This document shows, one piece after another, positions 15,545 through 24,115 of a stretch of DNA of 64,000 bases. Source of the DNA: an uncultured Pseudoflavonifractor sp. (GTDB taxonomy: Bacteria; Bacillota; Clostridia; Oscillospirales; Oscillospiraceae); the NCBI GenBank assembly GCA_904419835.1, contig CAJFTA010000011.1:1-64000 (forward strand), in the 5' to 3' direction. Position numbers and translations under genes: made by a program. The notes beneath the pieces are model-generated. The model was not told where the DNA came from. It saw only the letters and a program-made list of their open reading frames with translations, and ran no database searches. Numbering within the stretch: the first letter of the stretch is position 1; the number at the start of each line of letters is the position of its first letter.

Positions 15545-16363
15545 TCAGATGCCCGCCAGCGCAGCGGCCGCCGCGCCGTCCACGGGTGCGGAAAAGCTGA
15601 GGGAATAGCTGACGCCGTCCCGCTGCCAGAGGGCCAGCACGGCCCGGTCCCCGCTGCCCTTCAGGGTCACATCACCCACGGTCCAGGTGCTGTCGTAGGC
15701 GTTGTAGTCGCCGCTGGTGTCCCCGTCCCCGGCGGCGGCCCGGAACACCGCCGTGTCCGTCCCGTCGGTATAGATCACCTGGAGCAGGGTCCCTCCGATG
15801 ACGGAGAACTCCTCCTGCCGCCACTCCGCCGGGAAGGCAGGCAGCACCGCCTTCACCCCGGCGGCGGCCACGGCCTTCTCCAGGGTGTCATAGGCCACGA
15901 TGGGGTTGGGGATCTGGGTCTGGCTTTCCATGGCGGAGAGGGTAATGTCGGTGCCGTCGGTCTCCACCGTGTCGCCCATCATGGCGAAGAGGTCCACCGG
16001 CACATAAGTGGTGTTGTCCATGGCCACCGGCGCCGCGCCGAAGGAGACCGGCGCACCCATGCCGATGGCGGTGCTGCTGGTGCGGCAGTAGCTGTCCACG
16101 CCGATGTCCACCCAGGTGCGGACCACGCCGTTGTCAATCTCCACCCGCTGGGCGTCCTCCGCCGTCCAGGTGACGGTGTAGCCCAGGGCCTCGGCCACCG
16201 GCCGCAGGGGGACCATCACCTTGTCCTGGGACACAAAGGGCGTCTTGCCGCTCAGATCCAGGGCAGCGCCGTCCACCGTGACGGTATAGCTGCCGGCTGC
16301 CGCCGCGCCGGCGGAGCAGGCCAGGAGGGCCGCGCAGAGAACCCCGCACATCATCTTTTTCAT
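15545..16363 (-). CDS. Secreted protein: stalk domain plus anti-sigma-like sensor domain
   Basis: 272 residues from the ATG at 16363 (AGGAAGGATGG upstream). Signal peptide 1-23 (MKKMMCGVLCAALLACSAGAAAA). Residues about 25-150 are a copper-amine-oxidase-like stalk domain (VPLRPVAEALGYTVTWTAEDAQ, TYVPVDLFAMMGD). Residues about 165-272 match the sensor domain of the adjacent anti-sigma factor: GGTLLQVIYTDGTDT, SGDYNAY, GDVTLKG, AVLALW. It is on the same strand just upstream of the sigma gene, 31 bases apart. A secreted relative of the sensor domain could compete for the same ligand or be the regulated output; both are inference. Confidence 0.78.
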   Translation of the reverse strand: MKKMMCGVLCAALLACSAGAAAAGSYTVTVDGAALDLSGKTPFVSQDKVMVPLRPVAEALGYTVTWTAEDAQRVEIDNGVVRTWVDIGVDSYCRTSSTAIGMGAPVSFGAAPVAMDNTTYVPVDLFAMMGDTVETDGTDITLSAMESQTQIPNPIVAYDTLEKAVAAAGVKAVLPAFPAEWRQEEFSVIGGTLLQVIYTDGTDTAVFRAAAGDGDTSGDYNAYDSTWTVGDVTLKGSGDRAVLALWQRDGVSYSLSFSAPVDGAAAAALAGI

Positions 16364-16530
16364 AAATACCATCCTTCCTGTGTTGAAATGGGGAAGCGTC
16401 CAGCCGCTTCTGCCCTGTATACAAATCAGAAGGCCGAATTGCAACAGCGGCCCGTTTCTTTTTTGACGCATGTCACGGCGGGCAGGTTCCATCCCCGCGC
16501 CGTCCGGCGGAAAACCGCCCCCTTCCGCTC

Positions 16531-16559
16531 TTGCGGCCGGCGGCGGGGGGCGGTATAAT
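16531..16559 (+). promoter_or_regulatory. Promoter for the HTH gene at 16595
   Basis: TTGCGG (16531-16536), 17-base spacer, TATAAT (16554-16559). Confidence 0.7.
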
Positions 16560-16594
16560 ATGCCTGTCAGATCAACCGAAAGGGAGTTTGTTTC

Positions 16595-17044
16595 ATGGTT
16601 ACACTTGCGCAGCGCATTGAGGAGCTCCGCACCGCCAGGGGGCTGAGCCGTCCGGCGGCCGCCGCCGCTCTGGGCTTCCCCAAGGGCGCCTTTGAGAAAT
16701 TTGAGACCGGCCGCCAGACCCCCACCAAGGATCAGCAGGAGAAGATGGCCAATTACTTCGGCGTCTCCCTGTTCTACCTCCGGGGCGAGAGCAGCGACCC
16801 CACCCGCCAGGAGGACTGGATGAGCGGGGCCGTGCCCCAGGACGAGCCGGTCCACGTCCCCACCCCCGCCCCCCGGAAGGCCCAGCCCTCCGCCCAGCCC
16901 CAGGGCACGGTGATGGACTCGGTGCTCTCCAGCAGGCAGGTGCAGGATCTGCTCCGCTCCATCGTGCTGGACACCCTCCGCTCCCCCGAGGGCCAGGAGC
17001 TTATCGCCAGGGCGGTCCACCGGGAGCTGCTGAAGCAGAAGTAA
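16595..17044 (+). CDS. XRE-family HTH protein with extended C-terminus
   Basis: 149 residues. HTH_3 domain at 5-65 (LAQRIEELRTARGLSRPAAAAALGFPKGAFEKFETGRQTPTKDQQEKMANYFGV). A Pro-rich linker (VPTPAPRKAQPSAQPQG) joins a short helical end (QVQDLLRSIVLDTLRSPEGQELIARAVHREL). The last helix may mediate oligomerisation. It is alone on its strand, ending 46 bases from the end of convergent rnr with no hairpin between. Target unknown. Confidence 0.82.
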   Translation: MVTLAQRIEELRTARGLSRPAAAAALGFPKGAFEKFETGRQTPTKDQQEKMANYFGVSLFYLRGESSDPTRQEDWMSGAVPQDEPVHVPTPAPRKAQPSAQPQGTVMDSVLSSRQVQDLLRSIVLDTLRSPEGQELIARAVHRELLKQK

Positions 17045-17089
17045 GATCCGTTGAACGAACAAGGACGTGGTCTCTTTTCAGGTGGGCGC

Positions 17090-19213
17090 TTACCCCCGCT
17101 TCCTGCCGCCCCTGCCCGGCTTATGGCGGGGCGGACGGCTGCGGCGCTCGCCGCCGCTCCCGTGCCTGCCGTTTCTGCGGGCGGAGGCCCGGGGACCCGG
17201 ATGCCGGCGGTCCTGCCGGAGGGGAGCGGCGGACTCAGGGACATCCTCCGGCTCCACGCCGGAGAGGTGGAAGGTGATCTGCCCGCTGCCCGGGTCGGCG
17301 GCGGCGCACACCACGGTCAGGGGCATGCCGAAGGAGAACACCTGTCCGGTGTGCTCCCCCCGGAGGGCCATGCGCTGGTCGTCCAGGTGGTAGCGGTCCC
17401 GGGGCAGGGCCTCGGCGGGGATGAGCCCCTCCACGCCGGAGGGCAGCATGACGAACAATCCGAATTTGGTCACGCCGGACACAGCGCCCGCCATGGTCTC
17501 CCCCACATGGGCGAGCATATACTCGGCCATGTAGAGCTTCTCGATCTCCCGCTCGGCGTTCTGGGCCGCCACCTCCCGCTGGGAGGACTGGTCCGCCGCC
17601 CGGGCGGCCACCGCGGCCATCCGCTTCTCCCAGGGCATGGTTTTGCCCACGTTGGCCGGGTCGGCCTCGTCGGAGAGCACCTGGGTGAGAATTCTGTGGA
17701 CCATCAGGTCGGGGTAGCGGCGGATGGGGCTGGTGAAGTGGCAGTAGTACTTGGCCGCCAGGCCGAAGTGGCCCAGGTTCTGCACGTCGTACCGGGCCTT
17801 CATCAGGGAGCGGAGGACCATGGTGCTGATGATGGGGGCCTCCGGCTTGCCCCTGGCGTCCTCCAGGATTTTCTGGAGGACGAAGCTGTCCGCCTCCCGG
17901 AAGGTATACCCGAAGGGGGCCAGCATGGTCCTGAGCCCCTCCGCCTTGTCCTGGGAGGGCTTCTCGTGGACCCGGTAGACGGCGGGCTTGCGGCGGTCAA
18001 AGAGGTGCCTGGCCACGCACTCGTTGGCGGCGAGCATGAAGGACTCGATGAGGGCCTCGCTCTCCCCCTGCTTGCGCACTTTGACGTCCACCGGCGTCCC
18101 GTTCCCGTCGCAGACAATATAGCTCTCGCTGGTCTCCAGGTCCAGGCTGCCCCGGAGCTTCCGGCGCTTCTCCAGCACTCTGGCCAGGACGGCCATGTCC
18201 CTGAGCATGGGCAGGATGGGGGCGTACCGCTTTTCCAGCTCCGGGTCCTCCCCGGCCAGAAGCCTGTTGCAGTCCTCATAGGTCATCCGCTCCGTGGAGC
18301 GGATGACGCTCTTGCAGATGGTGTGGTCCTCCTCCTGCCCGTCGGCGGCCAGGGTCATGAAGCAGGACAGGGCCAGCCGGTCCACCCCCGGGTTGAGGGA
18401 GCAGATGCCGTTTGACAGCTCCACGGGCAGCATGGGGATGACCCGGTCGGCAAAGTACACCGAGGTACCCCGCTCCCAGGCCTCCAGGTCCAGGGGGGAT
18501 TTCTCCTGCACATAGTGGCTCACGTCGGCGATGTGGACCCCCAGCTCCCACCGGCCCCGGCCGTCCCGCTCCAGGCTCACCGCGTCGTCCAGGTCCTTGG
18601 AGGAGGCGCCGTCGATTGTGATGACCATCCTGTCCCGCAGGTCGGTCCGCCCCGCCAGGGCGGACTGCTCCACCTCACGGGGGGCCTTGGCCGCCGCGTC
18701 CAGCACGGCGGGCGGAAACTCCGGGTCTATTTCATAGTGATAGAGAATGGCGGCGGTGGAGGATTCCCGGTTCCCCGCAGGGCCGAAGGTCTCCCGCAGG
18801 GCGCCCATGGGGGGCGTCTTGGCGGTGCCGTACCCCAGCATCTCCACGGCGGCCTTCTCCCCGGTCCGCACGCCCTTGGCCTTGCCGGAGATTTTGATGG
18901 GCCCCGGCAGCTTGTCCGAGTCGGGCCTGAGCCACAGTTCCCGGCCCAGCTTTTCCACCGTGCCGGTGACAAACTTGTTGGCCCGCTCCAGCACCCGCAC
19001 CACCGCGGCGGTGCGCCGCCCCTCCTCCCAGGGGGTCTCCGGGTCGGGGGCGGCCTGGACCGTGTCCCCGTCCCAGGCTCCGCCGGTGGCTCTGGGCGGG
19101 ATAAAATAGTCGTCCTCCCGGCTCTTTCCGTCCTCAGGCGCCAGGAAGCCGAAGCCCCGGCTGGTGCCCTGGAACACGCCGGTGATAATCTGTTCCGTTT
19201 TTTTCTTGGCCAT
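17090..19213 (-). CDS. rnr: Ribonuclease R (3'-5' exoribonuclease, RNB family)
   Basis: 707 residues from the ATG at 19213 (MAKKKTEQIITGVFQGTSRGFGFLAPED); a GTG 13 codons upstream is less likely. An N-terminal cold-shock/OB domain is followed by the RNB catalytic domain with the metal-binding TIDGASSKDLDDAVSLE, YFADRVIPMLPVELSNGICSLNPGVDR and RYPDLMVHR. A C-terminal S1 domain (TMAGAVSGVTKFGLFVMLPSGVEGLI) ends in a basic RG-rich tail (PGRGGRKRG). It degrades structured RNA and takes part in rRNA, mRNA and trans-translation turnover. The usual smpB neighbour is absent here. Confidence 0.94.
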   Translation of the reverse strand: MAKKKTEQIITGVFQGTSRGFGFLAPEDGKSREDDYFIPPRATGGAWDGDTVQAAPDPETPWEEGRRTAAVVRVLERANKFVTGTVEKLGRELWLRPDSDKLPGPIKISGKAKGVRTGEKAAVEMLGYGTAKTPPMGALRETFGPAGNRESSTAAILYHYEIDPEFPPAVLDAAAKAPREVEQSALAGRTDLRDRMVITIDGASSKDLDDAVSLERDGRGRWELGVHIADVSHYVQEKSPLDLEAWERGTSVYFADRVIPMLPVELSNGICSLNPGVDRLALSCFMTLAADGQEEDHTICKSVIRSTERMTYEDCNRLLAGEDPELEKRYAPILPMLRDMAVLARVLEKRRKLRGSLDLETSESYIVCDGNGTPVDVKVRKQGESEALIESFMLAANECVARHLFDRRKPAVYRVHEKPSQDKAEGLRTMLAPFGYTFREADSFVLQKILEDARGKPEAPIISTMVLRSLMKARYDVQNLGHFGLAAKYYCHFTSPIRRYPDLMVHRILTQVLSDEADPANVGKTMPWEKRMAAVAARAADQSSQREVAAQNAEREIEKLYMAEYMLAHVGETMAGAVSGVTKFGLFVMLPSGVEGLIPAEALPRDRYHLDDQRMALRGEHTGQVFSFGMPLTVVCAAADPGSGQITFHLSGVEPEDVPESAAPLRQDRRHPGPRASARRNGRHGSGGERRSRPPRHKPGRGGRKRG

Positions 19214-19403
19214 ATTTTCTCGCTTTCTCCGTTTTTGTCTGTCCTCTTCCACAGGTTATAGTATCCCACATTCCACGCCCTGTCCATCCGAATTTCCGCC
19301 AAAAATGCCCCCTTCCCTCTCTCCTTTGTCAAAATAATAACTTTCTGTCCCGCGGGAAAGGGCATGTCCTGGCCCGCTTCTATGTTCTTCCTAAAAATAT
19401 AAG

Positions 19404-19432
19404 TTGTCATTCCGCCCTCTTTGGTGTATAAT
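19404..19432 (+). promoter_or_regulatory. Promoter for the EF-G-like gene
   Basis: TTGTCA (19404-19409), 17-base spacer, TATAAT (19427-19432). A 70-base untranslated leader ends in AAGGAGTGG. Confidence 0.8.
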
Positions 19433-19504
19433 GACCAATATCACAGACCAGCCGGGGTCCGGCCGGCCTGATGCGACCCTAAAAGTAAGGAGTGGAAACA
19501 ACGT

Positions 19505-21580
19505 ATGAGCTATTCCGCGCAAAACATTCGTAATATCTGCCTGCTGGGGCACGGCGGAAACGGAAAGACCTCCCTGGCAGAGAGTATGCTGTATCTGACC
19601 GGCGGCACCGCCCGACTGGGCAAGGTCCCCGATGGCAATACCGTGTGCGACTATGATCCCGAGGAGACCAAGCGCCAGATTTCCATCTCCCTGGCTGTGG
19701 CTCCGGTGGAATATGACGGCTGCAAAATCAACATCCTCGACACTCCCGGCTACTTCGATTTCTCCGGCGAGGTCATCGAGGCCATGCAGGCCGCCGATGC
19801 CGCCATTATCGTCTGCTCTGCCAAGGGCGGCATGAGCGTGGGCGCTGAGAAGGCATGGAAGCTCTGCGAGAGCCGCAAGCTGCCCCGCCTGCTCTACATC
19901 TCCAAGACCGACGAGGATAATTCCGACTACAACGCCGCCTTTGCCACCCTGCGGGAGCGGTTCGGCAAGAACATCGCCCCCCTGGTGGCCCCCATCTGGG
20001 ACGCGGACAAGAAGGTCATCGGCATCATCGACGTGCTCCACAAGCGGGCCTTTGAGTTTGTGAAGGGCTCCCGCCAGGAGATCGACGTGCCCGAGGACAA
20101 GAAGGCCGTGCTGGATGAGCTGTACGACGCCCTGAAGGAGTCCGTGGCAGAGACCAGCGAGGAGTTCATGGACAAGTACTTCTCCGGCGAGGACTTCACC
20201 TATGCCGAGATGATCCAGGGCCTGCGCCAGGGCGTGAAGGACCTGTCCCTGTTCCCCGTGCTGTGCGGCAGCGCCCTGTCCGGCCTGGGCACCCGCATGC
20301 TGCTGGACACCATTGTGGAGCTGCTGCCCAGTCCCCTGGAGGGCCGTCCCCTTGTGGCCGAGAACGCCGACGGCGAGCTGGACGAGTTCGTCTCCTCCCC
20401 CGGCGCCCTGCCCACCGCCTTTGTGTTCAAGACCACCTCTGACCAGTACGGCAAGTACTCCTACGTCAAGGTGCTCTCCGGCTCCATCAAGCCCGATATG
20501 CCCATGGTCAACGCCCGCACCGGCGCCACCGAGAAGCTGGGCCGCCTGTATGTGATGACCGGCAAGAAGGCCGACGAGGTCAAGGAGCTCCAGTGCGGCG
20601 ACATCGGCGCCATCGGCAAGATGGACAAACTCAAGACCGGCGACACCCTCTGCGACGCCCGCAAGGTGGTCAAGCTGGAGCCCATCCCCTTCCCCGAGCC
20701 CTGCTACTCGGTGGCCATCGCCCCCAAGACCAAGGGCCAGGAGGATAAGGTCGCCTCCGGCCTGACCCGTATGAACGAGGAGGATCTCACCTTCTCCTGG
20801 ATCAACAACGCCGAGACCCACCAGATGGTCATCTCCGGCACCGGCGATATGCAGATGGACGTGCTCCTCTCCCGGCTGAAGAGCCGCTTCGGCGTGGACG
20901 CCACCCTGTCCGAGCCCCGTGTGCCCTACCGCGAGAAGATCCGCAAGAAGGTGGAGGTCCAGGGCCGCCACAAGAAGCAGTCCGGCGGCCACGGCCAGTT
21001 CGGCGACGTCAAGATCCGCTTTGAGCCCGGCGAGAGTGAGGAGCTGGAGTTCTGCGAGGAGGTCTTCGGCGGCGCGGTGCCCAAGAACTTCTTCCCCGCC
21101 GTGGAGAAGGGCCTGCGGGAGGCCGTACAGCACGGCGTGCTGGCCGGCTACCCGGTGGTCAACCTGAAGGCCACCCTGTTCGACGGCTCCTACCACCCCG
21201 TGGACTCCTCCGAAATGGCCTTCAAGACCGCCGCTCAGCTGGCCTACAAGGCCGGCCTGCCCGACGCCAGCCCCGTCCTGCTGGAGCCCATCGGCGAGCT
21301 GAAGGTCACCATCCCCGACAGCTACATGGGCGACATCATCGGCGACCTGAACAAGCGCCGGGGCCGCGTGATGGGCATGAATCCCGACCACGACGGCAAC
21401 CAGGTGGTGGAGGCTGAGGTGCCCATGGCCGAGATGAGCCGCTACGCCATTGACCTGCGGTCCATGACCCAGGGCCGCGGCTCCTTCACCTTCCACTTTG
21501 TCCGCTATGAGGACGCGCCTCCCGCCGTCCAGGAGAAGGCCATCGCCGCCGCCAAGGCCATGCAGGCCGAGGAGGGCTGA
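19505..21580 (+). CDS. Elongation factor G-like translational GTPase
   Basis: 691 residues with the full EF-G domain order: G domain, domain II (about 310-390), III, IV (about 480-600, YREKIRKKVEVQGRHKKQSGGHGQFGDV) and V (EPIGELKVTIPDSYMGDIIGDLNKRRGRV). G-domain motifs differ from true EF-G: G1 is GHGGNGKTS rather than AHIDAGKTT, G3 is DTPGYFDF and G4 is SKTD rather than NKMD. This is the known EF-G-like paralogue group of Firmicutes and actinobacteria, whose cellular role is poorly defined. It is transcribed alone from a good promoter with highly biased codons, suggesting high expression. Confidence 0.88.
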   Translation: MSYSAQNIRNICLLGHGGNGKTSLAESMLYLTGGTARLGKVPDGNTVCDYDPEETKRQISISLAVAPVEYDGCKINILDTPGYFDFSGEVIEAMQAADAAIIVCSAKGGMSVGAEKAWKLCESRKLPRLLYISKTDEDNSDYNAAFATLRERFGKNIAPLVAPIWDADKKVIGIIDVLHKRAFEFVKGSRQEIDVPEDKKAVLDELYDALKESVAETSEEFMDKYFSGEDFTYAEMIQGLRQGVKDLSLFPVLCGSALSGLGTRMLLDTIVELLPSPLEGRPLVAENADGELDEFVSSPGALPTAFVFKTTSDQYGKYSYVKVLSGSIKPDMPMVNARTGATEKLGRLYVMTGKKADEVKELQCGDIGAIGKMDKLKTGDTLCDARKVVKLEPIPFPEPCYSVAIAPKTKGQEDKVASGLTRMNEEDLTFSWINNAETHQMVISGTGDMQMDVLLSRLKSRFGVDATLSEPRVPYREKIRKKVEVQGRHKKQSGGHGQFGDVKIRFEPGESEELEFCEEVFGGAVPKNFFPAVEKGLREAVQHGVLAGYPVVNLKATLFDGSYHPVDSSEMAFKTAAQLAYKAGLPDASPVLLEPIGELKVTIPDSYMGDIIGDLNKRRGRVMGMNPDHDGNQVVEAEVPMAEMSRYAIDLRSMTQGRGSFTFHFVRYEDAPPAVQEKAIAAAKAMQAEEG

Positions 21581-21591
21581 ACCTACAAATC

Positions 21592-21628
21592 AAACCGGTC
21601 CCGGAGCACAGCTCCGGGACCGGTTTTT
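21592..21628. terminator. Bidirectional terminator after the EF-G-like gene
   Basis: 16-bp perfect stem AAACCGGTCCCGGAGC / GCTCCGGGACCGGTTT with loop ACA, T-run on the right and A-run on the left. It is shared with the convergent gene at 21638. Confidence 0.9.
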
Positions 21629-21637
21629 GCCGCTTGT

Positions 21638-22765
21638 CTAGTCAAAGGCGCCCGCCGTCACCATCCGGCCCAGCTCCGCCAGGTAGATGCGCATCATCTC
21701 GTCCTGGCCGGGCATCTCGTCCCAGATGGGTTCCGGCCGCTCCCCTTCGCCGCTGATCAGCCACTCCGCCAGCTCCTCCAGCGGGCCGCTCATCTGCCGG
21801 ATGGAGAAGGCGTATCCCTCGCCGTCCATGGCGGACATGATCTCCGCCACCTGGAAATTCCCGTTCTCATCGCAGCGCCCCCGGAAGGCGGTGGGACTGC
21901 CTCCGCCGCCCCACCCATCGCAGGTGCCGTCCAGCTGAACGCCGTAGTAAAACATCTCGTTGACGCTGCACACCAGCACCGTATCCCCGTCCGCCTCATA
22001 GCTGTCCCAGATGGTGATGGAGGGAAGCATCACGTCGTTGGCGCGGGAGCGCACTGGAATCTGCTCCGGGTCGGCGTACCGGGCCTGAAGGGCGTCAAAG
22101 ATGGCGGCCGCGTCGCCGGTGAGGCCCATCTGCTCCGCCATGGGCAGGGGCAGGTCGGGCTCGGGGTTGTTCTCCAGGCCGCTCCATGTGACGGTGGCCG
22201 CCACCTGTTCCCCCAGCTCCGCCTCCTCTGTGGGCCACAGCAGCCGGAGCCGCCGCTCTCCATCCAGGGGGATGTACCAGCCGGTGCACACAATCGCGTC
22301 CGCGTCCTCAGAGCCAGAGGACGCCCCATTGTCAATGGGCTTTCCGCCGGCGTCCAGATTCTCGATCCGGACCGTCTTGCCGCCAAGGACCACCGCCTCT
22401 CCGGGCACTTCATCCGCCGCCAGAAGGGCCAGGGAACAGCCCGGCATGCCCAGCGCCACCGATGTGATCCCTCTCTCAACATCGCCGCTGTACTCCTCCG
22501 GCAGGGCCAGCTGGTAGTCCACCTGCCACCCCCGCCTGTACAGCCTGCCGCTCACCCGGGGCCAGTCCTGAGACGGCTCCGCCGGGACGGTCTCCGTGGG
22601 CTGAGGGGTGTTGCTCTGAGCAGGGTTGGATGTGTCCGCCGGTGCTCCAGAGGTGCAGGCGGAGGTGATGAGCATCACCGCGGCCAGCACCGCCGCCAGG
22701 GCGGCCGGTTTTCGCCGTTCCGGGCGGACTTTTCCCACTTGAAACAGTGCCGTCATTCGTTCCAT
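21638..22765 (-). CDS. Putative lipoprotein of unknown function
   Basis: 375 residues from the ATG at 22765 (GGAAGGAG 6 bases upstream). A charged start (MERMTALFQVGKVRPERRKP) leads to a hydrophobic helix and lipobox LITSAC, so Cys about 40 is the likely lipidated residue. A Thr/Pro-rich linker is followed by two regions: GWQVDYQLALPEEYSGDVERG... (about 75-190) and FDALQARYADPEQIPVRS... to the end (about 230-375). I do not recognise a family; the long N-terminal extension before the helix is reminiscent of anti-sigma or M56-associated proteins, but no motif supports either. Confidence 0.65.
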   Translation of the reverse strand: MERMTALFQVGKVRPERRKPAALAAVLAAVMLITSACTSGAPADTSNPAQSNTPQPTETVPAEPSQDWPRVSGRLYRRGWQVDYQLALPEEYSGDVERGITSVALGMPGCSLALLAADEVPGEAVVLGGKTVRIENLDAGGKPIDNGASSGSEDADAIVCTGWYIPLDGERRLRLLWPTEEAELGEQVAATVTWSGLENNPEPDLPLPMAEQMGLTGDAAAIFDALQARYADPEQIPVRSRANDVMLPSITIWDSYEADGDTVLVCSVNEMFYYGVQLDGTCDGWGGGGSPTAFRGRCDENGNFQVAEIMSAMDGEGYAFSIRQMSGPLEELAEWLISGEGERPEPIWDEMPGQDEMMRIYLAELGRMVTAGAFD

Positions 22766-22937
22766 AGGCGTCTCCTTCCTCCCGTTTCTCCGGGCTGTCC
22801 GGTCAGCCCGCACACGCTCTGCGGTTTCATCTCCAGGTTCACCATATCCTGTCCCCGCCGGGTTGTCAAGTTTTTCTTCCCTTTCCCGGCCCGGCGGGTT
22901 ATACTGTGGGAAAGCGTTACAGAGGAGTGAAGCAGCT

Positions 22938-23447
22938 ATGACGGAGATTCGTCCTGCCCGCCCGGAGGATGTGGATACAGTCTGGGCGCTGGTGCGCCGG
23001 GCGGCTGCCCATATGCGCTCCCTGGGCAACCCCCAGTGGGGGGAGGACTACCCCACCCGGGCCCACTACGCCGCCGACCAGGCCCGGGGCGAGCTGTATG
23101 TGGCGCAAGACGAGGGCGGAACCATCCTGGGGGCGGTGTGCCTCAACCAGGAGCAGGCCCCTGAGTACGCGCCTTTGCCCTGGGCCGTTCCCGGCCCGGC
23201 CATGGTGCTCCACCGGCTGGCGGTGGACCCGGCCGCCCAGCGTCGGGGCGTGGGCCGGAGCTTCTTTCAGTTCGCCGAGGCCATGGCCCGGCGGCAGGGC
23301 CTGCCTGCGTTTCACCTGGACACCTACGCCCGCAATGACAGGATGCTCTCCCTGATCCGCAGCCAGGGCTTCTCCCAGGTGGGCGTGGTTCATTTCGACC
23401 GGGAGGGCCGCCCCGAGGGCTTCCCCTGCTTTGAAAAGGTGCTCTGA
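22938..23447 (+). CDS. GNAT-family N-acetyltransferase
   Basis: 169 residues from the ATG at 22938 (GAGGAG upstream). Starts MTEIRPARPEDVDTVWALVRRA, the usual GNAT beta1-alpha1. The acetyl-CoA loop is RLAVDPAAQRRGVGRSFFQFAEAMARRQG (about 105-130), followed by FHLDTYARNDRMLSLIRSQGF. Substrate unknown. It precedes pncA on the same strand, but pncA has its own promoter, so no operon link is claimed. Confidence 0.9.
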   Translation: MTEIRPARPEDVDTVWALVRRAAAHMRSLGNPQWGEDYPTRAHYAADQARGELYVAQDEGGTILGAVCLNQEQAPEYAPLPWAVPGPAMVLHRLAVDPAAQRRGVGRSFFQFAEAMARRQGLPAFHLDTYARNDRMLSLIRSQGFSQVGVVHFDREGRPEGFPCFEKVL

Positions 23448-23482
23448 GCCGTCTTATGCCGGACCTTTTCCCACGGCTGTCC

Positions 23483-23511
23483 TTGCTTTCTTGGTGAAAA
23501 TCACATATAAT
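23483..23511 (+). promoter_or_regulatory. Promoter for pncA-pncB
   Basis: TTGCTT (23483-23488), 17-base spacer, TATAAT (23506-23511), 48 bases before the pncA ATG. Confidence 0.75.
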
Positions 23512-23559
23512 GGGGAAAATACAGCCCGGCATCTATTTTTATTCAGGAGGTTTGTCCCC

Positions 23560-24090
23560 ATGAAAAAGCTGCTCATTGTTGTGGACTATCAGAAGGATTT
23601 TGTAGACGGCTCTCTGGGCTTCTCCGGCGCCGAGCTGCTGGACGCCCCCATCGCGGCTAAGATTGCCGCCTACCGCGCCGCCGGGGATGATGTGGTCTTT
23701 ACCTTTGACTCCCACGCCCCCGACTATCTCAACACCCAGGAGGGCCGCAGGCTGCCCGCCGTTCACTGTGTCCGGGGCAGCGAGGGCTGGGCGCTGTACG
23801 GTGAGACAGCCAAAGCCGCCCATGAGGATGACCGCCGCTTTGAGAAGCCCACCTTCCCCTCCCTGGCCCTGGGCGAGTGGCTGAAGGGGCAGGATTACGG
23901 GCAGATTGAGCTGGTGGGCCTGGTGTCCAACATCTGTGTGCTGTCCAACGCGGTCATCGCCAAGGCCGCCCTGCCCGAGGCGGAGATTGTGGTGGACGCC
24001 TCCTGCACCGCCTCCTTTGACCCCGCCCTCCACGAGAAGTGCCTTGACGTGCTGGAGGGACTTCAGGTGACGGTGACCAACCGGGCATAA
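23560..24090 (+). CDS. pncA: Nicotinamidase (isochorismatase fold)
   Basis: 176 residues; CAGGAGG upstream. Catalytic Asp in VVDYQKDFVDGSLG (D9), Lys in RFEKPTFPS and nucleophilic Cys in VGLVSNICVLSNAVIAKA form the triad, with the metal-binding TFDSHAPDYL segment. It converts nicotinamide to nicotinate. The nicotinate phosphoribosyltransferase gene follows after 25 bases, so the pair is a two-step NAD salvage operon. Confidence 0.93.
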   Translation: MKKLLIVVDYQKDFVDGSLGFSGAELLDAPIAAKIAAYRAAGDDVVFTFDSHAPDYLNTQEGRRLPAVHCVRGSEGWALYGETAKAAHEDDRRFEKPTFPSLALGEWLKGQDYGQIELVGLVSNICVLSNAVIAKAALPEAEIVVDASCTASFDPALHEKCLDVLEGLQVTVTNRA

Positions 24091-24115
24091 CGCGCCCGCG
24101 GAAAGGCTGATAAAC

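Noticed and set aside
19505..21580. Tetracycline-resistance ribosome protection protein (TetM-like)
   Set aside because: Same overall fold, but motifs fit the chromosomal EF-G-like group and there is no resistance-type leader.
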